Below, piece after piece: positions 10,505 to 21,795 of a DNA stretch of 64,000 bases. The DNA comes from Cristatella mucedo (taxonomy: Eukaryota; Bryozoa; Phylactolaemata; Cristatellidae), in assembly GCA_009760855.2 (NCBI GenBank), contig WPIO01000115.1, forward strand, positions 726,501 to 790,500, written 5' to 3'. How positions within the stretch are numbered: the stretch's first letter is position 1; each line of letters opens with the position of its first letter. The notes beneath the pieces were generated by a model that worked only from the letters and a program-made list of their open reading frames with translations, did no database searches and was not told where the DNA came from. The position numbers were made by a program, and so were the translations under genes.

Positions 10505-10695
10505 GCATTTCTTTTGAGGTATGAAATGCTAACTGATCTAACAGCTTCTTTTGTATGGCAAAAGAAGAGCCTTTGCGGCTATCACCACCGCTTGCAGTGG
10601 CGATAAAGAATCGCCCACCGCAGGATTCAAATCCACGACCTCAGCCCCGAGGTCGTGATAAGCAACCGCCTTATCCTAGTGAGCCATTTCTGCTC
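10505..10695 (-). mobile_element. SINE2 copy (tRNA-derived)
   Basis: Reading the minus strand: GGCTCACTAGGATAAGG (A-box-like), then a 9-bp stem CACGACCTC / GAGGTCGTG, then GGATTTGAATCC (B-box-like, complement 10623-10634), then a body with CGCCACTGCAAGCGGTGGTG, and a 3' part with a 9-bp hairpin (CTTCTTTTG / CAAAAGAAG). A second copy is at 35433-35602. Absent from duplication copy 2. Confidence 0.85.
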
Positions 10696-10971
10696 ACCAT
10701 AGCACTCCACCGTGCACCTTTCCATGAACGTTAACCATCCACCACAACCTTTATCTCCAGCTGTCTCATTATCTAATTCTGACACGACGAGTTTGTTATT
10801 TCCCACAAATTGGGATTTCTTGAGGAACGCTTCAGTGATTTCACATGTTGAGTCGTCCACTAAGCTTTACAGAGTAAGGTAGATGTCACCTTATAGGTTC
10901 AATGGTCAGCCGTGTGTTCCATTTCGCTCAGGATTTTTCAATACTAGAATACTGTCGGAATAAATAAATAA

Positions 10972-11122
10972 ACAACATTATTTTATGTAGTACTCTAAAA
11001 GAACTTAATCTGTGTCAGGCACTTCACATATGCAAAGATGCTAGCCATCGTCGCGGGGCACCAAGTACTTCACCTCGACCTCAGTCGTTTGAGGTGAGTA
11101 TCTTTACTGGTGGGCCAATGTT
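10972..11122 (-). mobile_element. SINE1 copy, diverged
   Basis: Complement of the SINE1 tail (CTAAAAGAACTTAATCTG), then GCACTTCACATATGC, then a degraded B-box and tRNA-like head ending near GGTGGGCCAATG. Matches the young copies across the body but with many changes in the head. The corresponding stretch is missing from copy 2. Confidence 0.75.
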
Positions 11123-12535
11123 TAGCTTCATGATCTTCGCTAAGCCTTCCCTACGTCATGAACGATTCCAGTAATGTAAAATATGGACGTAATACTCATA
11201 AAGAACAGAAGCATAAAGGAAGTAAGGCTTTCTACCCTGGTGAATTTTAGGAATATAAAATATAACGGAGGTTTCAACGGGTAAAACCTTTCACACATTG
11301 ATCGGCATCAACAGTTCATAAAAACGTTTTCCTGAATACGGTCGATTATTTCGTTCATGCGAACATTCCTTGCAGAAAGACTCAAAGATAAGACTGTCAT
11401 ATTCAAAATTATAATACACCTGGAGATTTTAAGCTGGAATTATCACTTTAGGTCCGGTTTAACACACTCATTTGTGTTTAAATAATCTACTTCATTTCCG
11501 CCAAGAATATCACCTTGGGATACTTTTGATACTTGTGGGAAAGCTGGTTTTGTAGGTCTGGTGACTGTGCTTCACTGACCTGAAATGAAGACATTATTAC
11601 GACAGTATATGAAGGCACCTAACTATTTCGGGTCTCTGCAGACTCGTGCTGCTTGATTCGAAATGTGTTAACGATGTTTTTATTGGAAGGTCTCTAACTG
11701 CATAGTCAGGGTAACTTTATTCCAAGGTTGTAGCAACGCTGGTATCCTTAATAAGTTACTTCTCACTCGAACTACAAATATTTTACGTGATTCCCTAGCG
11801 GCAGATGCTCAAAGTATTCAGAGACTGAGATTCAATCCGAATCGATCCTTAACGATGGCCGTGAGACGGAATCCAAATCATACATGTGATGGCTAGCTTG
11901 GAAAAGTATTCAGTCTATTGTCAAGATTCGATTCGGCATAGAAATAAATCTTCCACAACTTTTATGAAGAATGCATAGAAGTATGACAAATCAGTAAAAT
12001 TTCTGACGTGAAAGTCGCAAATGAAATAAATCTTCAGAAGAGTACGAAATTAACTATTTGGACTGAAGTTAACATATTACATTAAGTCATGGGAGAACCA
12101 GAAAATATGTGGCTTGCAAGACTTTATGTGATGATGCACAATTTTTCAAATAGATTCTAGTATTGTGCTCTCTCCATCTCACAAAAAAGATTTAATTGAA
12201 TGTCAAGTGTGACCAAGATAAAACTAAATATCACCTGCACAACCACAGCTTTCACAACCATCTAAGCGTTAAGGTCTTCAAAGGGTTTGGATGTCTCACA
12301 CTAACACGTTTTTAGCAACACGGCTTCACCAGTGTAGCCATCAGAAACGGCTTCCTAAAGCTCTAAAGTGTTAATGGTCCAAATGTTCTAGCTTACCTGG
12401 ATAGGTTAAAACTGGCAGCCACAAAACTTAATATGTCTTAATGTCTAGCTTTAGGTAAATCTACTTTCTCAAAAAGTATCTTGGGTATGATTACGCACGT
12501 AAAGTTATATCAGATTTATTCTGTAGGCATAGACG
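11123..12535. other. Right part of duplication unit, unassigned
   Basis: 11480-12530 aligns with 55390-56650, and 12290-12530 also has a weaker third relative at 52180-52425. No open frame of note. LINE-A inserts at the right border. Confidence 0.7.
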
Positions 12536-12958
12536 TCGTATACAGAAACGATACAGCAAAGACCTAATTAAAGTTATTCTGATTGTTATTTGACAGTAGT
12601 GCATAAGAAATTACTTGCCTATGGACATCCAAACGATTTCCCTTCAGGTTGCTGGGTCTCCCACGCTGGCGGCTGCCTTAGCTATGCCAAAGGCTGGTAA
12701 CCTGCATATCAGTTCTCATCGTCGGCACCTGTTATCGGTTGGTCATCTTAGATCGAATGCATTCATAGATATTAATGCTGCTGGTAAGATTCGTGAACTA
12801 TAAATTAACAGAACTGCCAGCTCAGATACCTATCGTTGGGCTGGAACTGTGAGCTGAGTACATGCTCGTTTGGTATTCCTAGCATTGTCTCGAACCGCTC
12901 AGCACACTCCCCCATATAAATCACTGCGAATCTCTGTAACTATTCAATATCTCTCTTA

Positions 12959-13201
12959 GTGGTAATCGAGCCTGTTATAACACCATCAGCAAGACTTAAC
13001 GCTTTCCTTTGGAATCCCAGTTCTTTGTTCAATAAGCCTCTAGTGATAATTCACCTTATTTCTGAAAATAGTATCGACCAGCTCGCCCCAAATGAAACTT
13101 GGCTAAATTTGCTAAACTGCCCAACGATTAAAGACGTCAGCATAACGGGTTTTTTCACTCTTATACATCCCAAGATCAATAAAAACTGGAGTTGGAGTTG
13201 A
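12959..13201 (+). pseudogene. LINE-A endonuclease, N-terminal part (broken)
   Basis: About 80 codons of an APE-type endonuclease. It contains LNAFLWNPSSLFNKPL (the catalytic Asn strand; LNACLWN in better copies) and QLAPNETWLNL (the catalytic Glu box, ALTETWL in better copies). A frameshift follows at about 13200. Known role in the family: nicks target DNA to prime reverse transcription. Here it is a relic. Confidence 0.85.
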
Positions 13202-14364
13202 TGTTATTCTGCGCTCAAAATTCAACTGCAAGTCATTTGCAGAAACCTCGAAGAAGTCTTTTGAATCAGTTGTCTTGGTCTCACCCGAAAACAAGCTACC
13301 ACTAGTGGAGTCTATCAGCCACCAGGTACCAAATACTCCTTAAATCTCGGAGATCTCATTTCAAATCTGTTTGCGATAAATAGATCCTCCCTTGTTACGG
13401 ATTAATTCAACGTTCATTTTGATTACTTATCTGGCGCCTTCAGCACTAAATTTCGTGCATTGACTGACTCATTGTCCCTTGAGGCTCATGTGCACGGCCC
13501 CACTCACATAAAGGGTCACACACTCGACCAGATTTCCTCATATCCCTGTACTTTGCCATTACCAATTACGACCAAATCCTGCTTATCAGAAAACATGCGA
13601 ATCTCATTCAATCTACAGTGTGTTCCCACCTCCTCCTTTGAAATTACATATGAATTGCTCAACAAAACTCTTGACATCGATGCTGTGCGTGCGAGAAAAT
13701 CTGCTTCGCTTCTAGTACTCAGTCCTCCCTCCGATCTGTCATCATTGGTAGATAGATGCAACAAGACACTAGCTGACAAGCTCGACGGGTTTTCACCTCT
13801 GACTAAGTACACTGTGAGCCCTTGCCCAGACGGCCTATGGTTTACCAGAGGCATCAAACTAGTTGGGTCTACTAAACCCAATCTTAAAAAAGCCTGCAAT
13901 ACATCTGGACTGATTTGCCATCGACAGGCATACGAAGAGTGCTGTGGGTCGTACCAATCAATCCTAGCAAAGGCTAAATCTAGCTTCTATAAAAAACATT
14001 GTTGAATCACAGATGCACACTAAAAATATCTTGATGTCGACGATCAACCAACTCCTTAACAGGTCCCATATTGGCTCTTTATCTAATAGTCTTTGTCATT
14101 ACCAAGCCGGTTGCTTCTCTCGATTAATTGTGCAGAAGATAGACAATATCAGGGAGTCCTTCCTTGCGATTACAACATCCCCTGTATAATGCTATTCAGC
14201 CATTCCTGGCCGCACCTCGATGTCTATACATTTTAGCACTAGTGATCTTGTCCTGAAGTTCTTATCCCAATAGAAGGAGACAACAAGTCCTCTGGACCCT
14301 ATTCACAATGTCCTTCACCTACGTTGCAATGATCTGCTGGTTCCATGCATAAGTAACCATTAAT

Positions 14365-15239
14365 ATGTCATTAGGCTCGTGCCATGACCAGTACCTTTCA
14401 AAAAAACCAGTGGCCAGCCCACTTCTCAAGAATGCAAACCCAAACTGTGAGAAATTGACCAACTACTGCCCAGTCTTCCTTCTACCGTTCCTATCCAAGA
14501 CAATGGAAGCGGTCGTGGCGGACCGGCTGAACTCATACATTGAACTTTTAAACCTCGCTAGTAAGGTCAAGCGTAGCTTTAGAGCTAATCACTCAACATT
14601 CAGCATTGCTTAGGGTGTACAACGACCTACTTAATAATGCATATTTGCTTGATCTTTCGGCAGCTTTTGATACCATCGATCACAAAGTTCTTCTAGAGTG
14701 ACTCTTATCTCGTCTGGGCATCACTGGCAATGCTCTGCAATGGTTTAGGTCATATCTCAATAAAAAACTTCAGAGTATTAACTTGAACGGACCAAGATCA
14801 TCCGAGGTATCTCTGAAATATGAGTGAACCTCAGGATTCCGTTCTAATGCCGGTTCTTTTCACAGTTTATACTCTCCCTCTTGCTGATGTGATTGCCAAG
14901 CACAATCTAGGCATTCACTTCTATGGGGATGACACTCAGTTGTACCTTTACGTTGATTGCTCCCATTGTTCGAGCGCCTCGAATTCTCTTCACTCACTTG
15001 CTGCGTGTATTGATGACACCCCCGCAAGAATGGCAGCACATTTTCTAAAACTAAACGATAGTAAAATTCACTTACTAGTTATGGGCAAAGCCAGTGTGAT
15101 TCTGAACTTGGAAAAGCGGAAGCACGGCTCTGCCAGCGTACCTCGTGTTGAATCATCTCGAAATCCAGGTGTCATGTTTCAAAGTGACCTATTCTTAGAC
15201 GACTACTTCAGCTCAACAACCAGTGCGATCTACATTTAG
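14365..15239 (+). pseudogene. LINE-A reverse transcriptase (broken)
   Basis: Open pieces at 14365-14613 and 14820-15239 with a frame break and stops between them. Blocks: LTNYCPVFLLPFLSKTMEAV, HSTFS, the FDTIDHKVLLE region (about 14670-14700), [20 protein letters not shown], then FYGDDTQLYLY and FLKLND. The YxDD box reads YGDD instead of YADD. Non-functional copy of the CR1/L2-group RT. Confidence 0.88.
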
Positions 15240-16007
15240 CTATAGAAAATTGTTAAAATTCGTTCTCGGAAACAAAGCCTCAGTTGGTCCATGCATTTGT
15301 GACATTCCGTCTTGACTTCTGTAATGCACTGCTTGCTGGCCTACCGGCATGTGAAATCAGGTGATTACAGCTGGTGTAGAACTCCGCAGCTAACATTGTC
15401 TGTCTTTAGCGTCCCAGTTGCCATATCACACCACTTCTTGCCGACCTGCACTGGATGCTAGTCAAGCAACGGACTGACTTGAAGGTTTTGTCGCTCTCTT
15501 TTAAGTCACTTCATTCTTTGGCTCCAGCCTATCTCTCAGATCTACTCTACTCCAGGCCAACCATTGTACCACCCGCTTTTCGGAATCCAACCGTTTACCA
15601 ATACTCGTACAAACCTCAAATCCTTTGAGACCGTGCATATAGTTCTTATTTCCAAAGCCTTGAACTCCCTCCCGACCTGCGTCAGAATATCCCCTGACTT
15701 GACCACATTTAAAAAGAACTTTAAAACATCTATTTAGGACAGCCTTTAGTGGTTCTCAGTAATTCTTCATGTATGTGCTAATGGGTGCTGACAGTGTGCA
15801 TGCTGCCACTAACCACATTTGCATGCTGACCCTGTGCTTGTAATCCTCTAACCACGTTGTTTATATGGTTTGTCAAGCATGATATTACTCACGATTCAAT
15901 CGTGGTTCCCTTTGCAGCCAATTTAATGGGCCTAGTAAGAGATTGGGGTCTCTTAGGTCATTATATCATGTGAATTACTATTATTTGTAGTAGTATTAGT
16001 ATTATCT

Positions 16008-17303
16008 AGCTTCTGGACAAATAATAGAGAGAGGGGGTGACCAGCTGGACGATTACGGAGGTCATCAGGTAAAGAGCCAATCTGGGAGCGAGTGTGCAGA
16101 AGGTTAATCGTCATCAGCATTTTTTGATTGTACATCTGCGATACAACAATGTTCTTAACAATCTAGTATTGGCATTTGCTAAGATCGATTAGTACGATTT
16201 ACAGTAGTCCTCGATACCTCTCGACGGACAGTCAGGCCTGATCTTGTGTACGCGTTTTCATGCTTGAGCTTAGTAGAACCTAGCTAGTTTCATGTCTGTG
16301 GTAAACCATAGGCCCTCTGGGAGTGGGTGCACAGAGGGCACAATTTTAGTCAGAGCCGCAAACTCATCGAGCATGTCAGCTAGCCTCGTGTTGTAGCTGT
16401 CTACCAATTATGAAAAATTGGAGAGGGGACTGAGTAGCAGAGACAAGGCAGATATTCTTGCACGGAAAGGATCGATGTCAAGGGCCTTGAGGTTTCGCGA
16501 TTCACATGTGAGTTTAGAGGAGGAGGAGACGGGAACAGGCTGTTGAAAGAGATCTGCATGTGGTCAGTTAAGAAGAATTTGATGTCTGTTATGAAAAGTG
16601 CAGTTTTACAAGAAAAATTGGTCGAATGTGAGACCCTTGATATGAATAGGGCCATGCCCATGAGCCAAAAGAGACCACGAGTCAGTCAATGCAATAAATT
16701 AAGTGCTGAAGACGTCAAAAGGGTTATCAAAGGGAATTTTAAAATTACCTATAACGAGGAAGGATTTATTTATTGCAAACAGAATTGCAATGAGATTGGA
16801 TATATCTGATAGGAAATGGGATTTGTTACCTGGTGGGCAGTAGACTAGTGCCACCATAGGTTGCTTGTTTTCGGATGAAATCAAGACAATCTATTCAAAA
16901 GACTGCTTTGAGAGTACTGCAAATGGCTCGAATTAAATTTTCAAGCGCCATATAGCAACAACTTCACCTCCATTTGAGATCTATGGGTATAAATATAGGT
17001 ATCTAGGGGTATAAAAAATGTGAAACCAGTCAGGGTATCGTTCTTAAGTGTCAAGCAATTTAACGATTGTAGCCAAGTTTCAGGTAAGATGGGCAGGTAG
17101 AGACCACTTTAAGGGTGTAATAAGGTTGCTTATTACCAGACGTTTATGGAACATCGAGAATGGATTCTAAAGGCAATAGTTGAGTTGGGCCATGGGAACT
17201 ATAACAGGCCTGATGACTACTAAGTTAGAGAGATTTACACTGAAACATGTGGGGGAGCTTGCTGAGTTGTTTGAGACAAAGCTAGGAATACCAAACGAGT
17301 GGA
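16008..17303 (-). mobile_element. LINE-A 5' half (N-terminal region and endonuclease)
   Basis: Antisense LINE-A from about CTAGCTTCTGGAC at 16008 (equivalent to about 60290 in the full-length minus copy) to GCTAGGAATACCAAACGAG at about 17303 (N-terminal region). Minus-strand pieces include VALVYCPPGNKSHFLSDISN (VVYRPPGTKSFFISD in better copies), VIGNFKIPFDN (GDFNVHFD motif changed to GNFKIPF), and TDHMQISFNSL (the SDH box). It abuts the tail of the preceding LINE-A with no spacer. Confidence 0.9.
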
Positions 17304-18059
17304 ACGTCTGCTAATGCCTAAACTTAACCTTTTTTGTAATAATTTTAGCCCTATATCTAAACTTTAGTTTCAAAATTTCAAAACGGTGAACGATAACTAA
17401 ACGTTACGAGTTGCCTTTAGACCTCCGAAAGGGGTGTTGCGCAACTAAGAACTAAGTCGGATTGCCTATAACTTTACTTAGGGCTAAGAAGAATGCAAGA
17501 CCTTCAAACAGCGAGCAGCATTTTTCTTTCTGAAATATATAGATCGCACAGTCTCCTTGTACAGTCAATTTAAACAATAATCCTTATCGTCTCTTGTTCT
17601 CCCCGCATCCTTCCATGGGTCGTTAGCTCGCTTAATCAAAGCATGTCGGGATACGGGAACAGCAACGCTCACGACAGAAAAGCCTAGCTGTAGATTTCTG
17701 GATCAACTGCAAGTTCCCAAATGCATTGGCAATTCCATCAGCCAGCACTGTGTTATGCCATTTGAGATGTGATTTAACAAATGTATTGACCTATGTAGAT
17801 GTGGTATCGCTTTTAAAGTGAGCTCAAATTTCAGCAATTTAACAAAGTAGAAAGTAGGTTGTCTCTACCATCGACCTGCTACGGTCGTATAATAAAAAGG
17901 CTATTTTGTAACACGACCCCTTATTTCCGTGCCGATACAAAATAAAATATGCAGGCAGAGCTGACTTTCAGCAGTTGCTTTTTCAGCTTCAGATTCACAC
18001 TTAGTTATCCTGTAACTCTATGGTCTCTTTTATCGTCGTTCGCTAACGAGGTTTGCTGT
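17304..18059. other. Unassigned intergenic sequence
   Basis: No recognised repeat family and no ORF with domain features. Confidence 0.5.
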
Positions 18060-18495
18060 CGGTCATGTGGGGATGTCAATAATACATGCAGCAATGGATT
18101 TGAGAGAATTCGATGTTATAGAGGGCTGGCTGGGATTGGAACAAACAGGCAAATGCGTGTCAAATGCTTTGAGGTAAAAGCATTGAATTTGCCTGGTTAC
18201 AACATCAGGAGATGATCTATGATCTCTTCAATGCTCTAGTGCCTCCAACTGATATTAGATATTTACTGTTGCAGTGCCGTGCCAGTGATGCTAAGGCCCA
18301 ACTGCTGCCTTAAACAAAGAACTTGGTAATCCACGGTATTACAAGCTTCCTAATGATCAAGCTAAAGAAATACAGATAATCTACCTAAACCTGCATTCTT
18401 AGTAAGGTCGTTATACACCTGAAGAAATGTTGAGCCTGTGGACGTATTAGCTCTAAAGCCTGACTGGAACTCACTAACTATCTTACAAGTTTAAA
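18060..18495 (-). mobile_element. LINE-A RT relic, strongly decayed
   Basis: Short matches in order to the antisense full-length copy: GATGTCAATAATACATGCAG at 18073 (versus about 59378), GTGCCAGTGATGC at 18275, AAGCTAAAGAAATACAGATAA at 18360, and CTAAACCTGCATTCTTAGTAAGGTCGTTATACACC-like sequence at 18390-18420. The middle (between 18115 and 18260) is deleted. Confidence 0.75.
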
Positions 18496-19959
18496 ATTTC
18501 ATTTCATTTTACCGAGAACATTAACAATTATTTTTCAATATCCAATTTCTTTTTATAAATTTAGATGCCTTCATTTGAAATATTTCCTGACACAATTTTA
18601 AACAATCACATTTATTATAGAATTAGGTACCACTTAACATTTCTTTAAGGGCATATTGTGAAATCTAAAATAGTCGCGACTCTTGAACTACCTATCATTT
18701 CTCTTTTCCCAGCATTCCGTATTTTTCCTAAACTGAGATTTTTGAATTGAACTTCTAATTATGAAAAGTTGATAAAAACTAAAATAGCTAAACTCCACAG
18801 GCATACAGAGGCACGGGATAGCCATGTAGGTTTTGCGGTTATAAAATGAGTACTTGGACCTCTTCGATTATATCAACCCTCAGAGTCGTTCTTAGGATGA
18901 ATATAATAACGTTCTATCCAAATCTATCTTATTCGACTCGCAGCTATTTAAGCCCTAACTCGGTCCCGAGGTCAGTTTTAAAAGCTCTTTTTGACCCCAA
19001 GAGCTGGCGTTTACCTTGATCGGCGATCGAGTCACCATAGTAACTCCTTACCTTCGTGTTCAGTGGCCTGACGCCCAATACCACTGTTCTGCTTTTATTT
19101 TGTACAAAAAACCTATTTAAGAACAAGGCGATCCTCACTCTAAATTGTAGTAGCCACAGCCACCACCCATCTGACAGTAACAGTAATTGGTCCAATTCAT
19201 ACCAGGAAGATTAAATGGCACTCACTGAGTAGGGGGTACCCGTCTCATTTGAGCAGGCTGACATCGGAGTTGTTTTCGTTTGATGTTATTACTCACACCT
19301 TCGAGTTGAACGAGACCTCTTTATTAAATGCAGAAAAATAGGTTCCTAACCATAAAAATTAGCAATGAGGAATTACAACTATAAGTCTCGCATTTTCTGA
19401 TTTAGCTTGCCACCATTTTGACGGTTGAAGTGGTTATCTGTAAATCTCTGTTTCTGCCTAGGCCCACAGTAGTGCAGTTATTACTGGGTCTTTTGACAAA
19501 GATAAAATATATAAATGCCGAGGCGGTGTGTGCAAAGACTATATATCTAGAACTGTGAAGCGCGAGTGAGGGCAAGTTTTAAATTAACCTTTAAGGCATT
19601 CCTAGACCTGCCGTTTGTGCTGGAGAGTTCGGTCGGGTGCGTTTCGTTGTGGCGAGCTTTTAGGGCTACAATCCTCACAGCTATTGTAAAGCAGCTAAAA
19701 TAATTTACTAATAATGATCACAGATACATTTTATCTGACTAAATCGATTTCATGAAGTTTTGTCAAACAATCAAGTCGTTGAGAGATTTCCACTCAGGGC
19801 CAAGCTGAACGTCAGGCTACAGCTTTCGCCTTACAAAGAGTGAAGTCCTTTATCCCACATATTTGTACGGAGATGCAAGGCAGCCTCAAATTGTTCCGTG
19901 GTTTATGCTGAGAGTCAAAATGCAACGCTTAGTGGCTAGAAATTCAGTGATAGAGAGCT
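18496..19959. other. Unassigned intergenic sequence
   Basis: No family match seen. An 83-codon open frame on the minus strand (18944-19195) has no recognisable domain; its basic half (RTVVLGVRPLNTKVRSYYGD) is not enough to name it. Confidence 0.5.
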
Positions 19960-20175
19960 ACGCGAGCACCAAGAGCGACAAATGCGACAACACGGATGAG
20001 AGCTAATTGTTCAACAAGGGAACCATTAGTAATGAGAGAAATGAGCAACGATAGCGCAAAGAGCACTTAAAGCGACGGTAGAAAAAAGAGTAACTAGAGC
20101 AGCAGAGCAATGAGAGAAATGACACAACGAAGAGCACCATGAGCAACGAGAGCAACGTGAGCAAAAAATGGAATC
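19960..20175. repeat. Degenerate GAGCAACGA tandem repeat
   Basis: About 200 bases made of imperfect 9-12 bp units such as GAGCGACAAATGCGACAA, GAGCAACGATAGCGCAAAGAG, GAGAGAAATGA and GAGCAACGAGAGCAACGTGAG. Strong purine bias on the plus strand. The units are too degenerate for an open reading frame. Confidence 0.8.
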
Positions 20176-20210
20176 GACACCAATCTCCAGCTCTCAGCCA
20201 GCAGATTTGT

Positions 20211-21050
20211 TATAATAATAATAATAAAGCACTTGATAAAGCGCCCTCAGGTAACTCAATCTCTTTCTAGGCGCTTTACATTTTCCGCAAAGGGAAAGTG
20301 ATTGAATGGTGAGTAATATCATGCTTGATTAACGATACGAATTACGCGGTTATTGGTGAAATACACAGGGTCAGCATTGAAATGTGGTTAGTGGCAGCAT
20401 GCAAAGTGTCAGCACACATAACCACACGAATTTCAAATCACAGGGACCCACTGAATGCTGTCCTAAATAAGTGTGTTTTTAAGCTCTTTTTAAATTTGGA
20501 CAAGTCTGGGGATGCTTCGATGCAAGTCGAAAGTGACTTCCAGGCTTTGGGAGCATACGAACTAAATGGAAGGTCTCTAATTGATTTAAGGATTTTTACG
20601 AGGTATTGCTAAACTGTTGGATTCGGAAAAGCGGGTGGTGCGAAGCTTGGCCTGGTACGGGAGTAGATCTGACACAAAGGCTCGAGCCAAAGAATGCAGT
20701 GACCTAAAAGTGAGCGACGAAACTTTAAAGTTGATCCGTCGCTTGAATGGTCGCCAGTGCAGGTCGGCAAAAAGTGTTGTGATGTGGCAACTGCGAAGCT
20801 CCCAACAGACAAGCCAGCTGCCGAGTTTTGCACCAGCTGTAGTTGCCTGATTGCACACGCCGTTAGGCCAGCAAGCAATAATAATAATAATATTCACGCA
20901 CTTGAAGTTATGAGTTACAGAAGTCGAGACGGGATGTCACAAATGCACGGAAAAACTAAGACGGGGTCTCCTTATCTAGCTAAACAAGCCTGACATTTAG
21001 CAATGTTATGTAGCTGAAAGTAGGCAGACTTGACTGTGCAGCTGATTCAT
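20211..21050 (-). mobile_element. LINE-A 3' third
   Basis: (AAT)n tail at 20211, then CACTTGATAAAGCGCCCTCAG, the 3' UTR with GTGCATGCT-type motifs, and the C-terminal coding part (minus strand reads LLPYQAKLRTTRFSESNSLAIP and LFADLHWRPFKRRI). It ends at GACTTGACTGTGCAGCTGATT (about 21047). It carries a very short foreign insertion at 20874-20910. Confidence 0.9.
20874..20910 (-). mobile_element. Minute LINE-A insertion, tail plus ~17 nt
   Basis: (AAT)5 followed by ATTCACGCACTTGAAG, resembling only the terminal ATTGCACTTGATAAAG of LINE-A. It is placed inside the C-terminal coding region of an antisense LINE-A, where other copies read straight from GCCAGTAAGCAGTGAG onward. Interpreted as an extremely 5'-truncated insertion. 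Confidence 0.6.
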
Positions 21051-21795
21051 TGCCGATGTCTATTAGGAATCTGTGGTGAGACCTAGTGTACCTGTATTGA
21101 ATAGGACCTTTTGCACGAGAGATAATCAGCTCTGAGTGTTGATCAATTTCTAGGCCTTGCTTCAATGGCAGCCGAGTGGTTAGTGTGGATGGGAGGCTTC
21201 CAGAGGAAATGAAGAACCCTATGCGGCAGAAAAACACAAACTAAATTTGTCCGAAGACAGTGCTGTAGCTGTCTATGATGGCCTAACAGAATGATATATC
21301 GCGTTGATAAGCCAGATTACCGCTGAGGACACGTTAGGAAGGATTCCGGAACCGTTATTTCTCGGTACCGGATATGTGCTAAGCTACTGCTTGGCTGCAC
21401 ACAAGTTACTGTAGTGGAATTGGCACAGTACCGAGCGTCGGCAATCGAGCTGGGTTTGATTCGAAGCTATTTGCTTTGCAGCAGTTTAAATCGCTCTTTA
21501 CAGACAGAAAATATACCGACTAATATTTTGGCACGTGGCAGGCTCTCTGGGAGCCGTAGGAGAGTAAGTAAATATCAATGCAGCTACTAAATGCCTGTAG
21601 CTCTCCCGTGCTGGCAAATAGGCTCGCCTAAGCCAAGGGTTGCGATCTATCTTTTTAAATTCTTACTTATTGCACTCTTCGTTTCTGCCTTGGTCCAGTC
21701 ATGTCGGTGTGTCGCTATGGTATTAAGCCACAGATGCAAGTCAGGTTATGTGATTCCTAGGCTCACTGATTGAACCTGGTACATGCAATCTAAAT
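21051..21795. other. Unassigned, with tRNA-like motifs
   Basis: Separates two antisense LINE-A blocks. Contains TGGCAGCCGAGTGGTTAGTG at 21166-21185 (A-box-like) and GGGTTTGATTCGAAGC at 21453-21468 (B-box-like), but the two are ~290 bp apart and do not form one tRNA-like unit. No family assignment. Confidence 0.4.

Larger units (their letters stand above)
9163..10925. repeat. Tandem-duplicated subunit, second member
   Basis: Second copy of 7612-8744, interrupted between about 10090 and 10750 by LINE-A pieces and SINE2. The match resumes at CTCATTATCTAATTCTGAC (10765). It includes the old LINE-A 3' end (-) at 9610-9770. Confidence 0.83.
2130..12535. repeat. Segmental duplication, copy 1
   Basis: Left member of a direct duplication whose partner is 46255-56658. 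Collinear matches run from the CATCCCA-AGATC region at 2134 (partner 46275) to GGCATAGAC at 12526 (partner 56637). They include non-repeat stretches such as 2640-2820, 3490-3730, 5290-6600 and 11480-12530, so this is not just shared transposons. The copies are clearly diverged (about one difference in every five to six bases by eye) and differ by several large insertions. Copy 1 has private LINE-A (2213-2318), LINE-B (3004-3487), SINE1 (7055-7206) and SINE2 (10505-10695) insertions and an internal tandem duplication. Confidence 0.9.
12536..16007 (+). mobile_element. LINE-A, near full length
   Basis: Begins about 90 bases inside the 5' end defined by the full-length copies (TATACAGAAACGATACAGC) and ends in an ATT-rich tail at 15960-16007. 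Coding domains in order: N-terminal region 12615-12800; endonuclease 12959-13640 with NAFLWNPSSLFNK, LAPNETWL and the region before the SDH-like box (SENMRISFNLQ, so His is lost); linker 13640-14230; RT 14240-15240 with YCPVFLLPFLSKT, a FDTIDHKVL block near 14670-14700, [17 protein letters not shown] and FYGDDTQLYL (YADD changed to YGDD); C-terminal domain 15250-15740. Broken by multiple stops and frameshifts, so not functional. Confidence 0.92.

Noticed and set aside
13516-13899. 127-codon minus-strand frame within LINE-A
   Set aside because: Antisense shadow of the LINE-A endonuclease/linker frame. The plus-strand frame has the conserved motifs.
20617-20993. Plus-strand open frames within 20.6-21.0 kb
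   Set aside because: They are antisense to the LINE-A C-terminal domain, and the minus strand carries the conserved blocks.
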